Part shown: positions 5,030 through 5,052 of the stretch, piece by piece | Layout: every line of letters begins with the position of its first letter | Numbering within the stretch: position 1 is the stretch's first letter | Origin: Conexibacteraceae bacterium | Lineage (GTDB): Bacteria > Actinomycetota > Thermoleophilia > Solirubrobacterales > Solirubrobacteraceae | Direction: 5' to 3' | NCBI GenBank assembly: GCA_009785395.1 | Contig: WQWK01000170.1 | Coordinates: forward strand, 1 to 5,052 | DNA length: 5,052 nucleotides | The notes under the pieces: generated by a model | Database searches by the model: none | What the model saw: the letters and a program-made list of their open reading frames with translations, nothing else | What the model was told of the DNA's origin: nothing | Made by a program: the position numbers and the translations under genes

Positions 5030-5052
5030 GAGGTCGCTAGCGGCGCAGCCCG

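Noticed and set aside
5029..5042. GGAGG ribosome site and CGCTAGCG palindrome near the right edge
   Set aside because: No ATG, GTG or TTG follows GGAGG at a usable distance before the window ends, and an isolated 8-bp palindrome is expected by chance.

Overview
The window is GC-rich (about two thirds by eye), gene-dense chromosomal DNA from a bacterium, most likely an actinomycete in the broad sense. Several protein families have the flavour seen in Actinomycetota, perhaps Thermoleophilia. Two or three start codons sit 7-8 nt behind a TANNNT -10 hexamer with no Shine-Dalgarno, the layout of leaderless transcripts common in that phylum. The placement is an inference from style and gene families, not from a marker gene. 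There are no RNA genes, mobile elements or CRISPR arrays.

Layout. (1) 79-921 (+): alpha/beta hydrolase of the non-heme chloroperoxidase/perhydrolase type with an intact Ser-Asp-His triad. (2) 1005-1580 (+): unrecognised 191-aa protein with a long charged C-terminal helix. Its stop overlaps the start of (3) by four bases (ATGA). (3) 1577-2308 (+): DUF899 thioredoxin-like protein with a CPSC motif. (4) 2299-3699 (-): MocR-type regulator, a GntR winged helix fused to a fold-type I aminotransferase domain with the PLP lysine. It is convergent with (3), and the two coding regions overlap by 10 bp. (5) 3747-4256 (+): AhpD-like/carboxymuconolactone-decarboxylase-family protein with a CxxC-x3-H site, divergent from the MocR gene across only 47 bp. 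(6) 4299-4916 (+): small cysteine-free J-domain protein with an intact HPD motif and a long helical tail. The last 136 bases hold no gene, only GC-rich direct and inverted repeats.

How the genes may work together. Two proteins carry CxxC redox sites (DUF899, AhpD-like), one belongs to a family that can make peracids or consume peroxide (the hydrolase), and one is a co-chaperone. A loose oxidative or proteotoxic stress theme is therefore plausible but not proven. The best-supported regulatory unit is the MocR/AhpD-like divergent pair. Its 47-bp spacer holds a perfect GACCT-N7-AGGTC inverted repeat and two opposed candidate -10 elements, which fits a PLP-dependent regulator controlling itself and its neighbour. 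The second notable non-coding structure is a long imperfect palindrome between the AhpD-like and J-protein genes. It overlaps the candidate -10 of the J-protein gene.

I see mostly known families in ordinary arrangement and no clear new multi-gene system. The least explained elements are the unknown protein coupled to DUF899 and the palindromes at 3707-3723 and 4261-4294.
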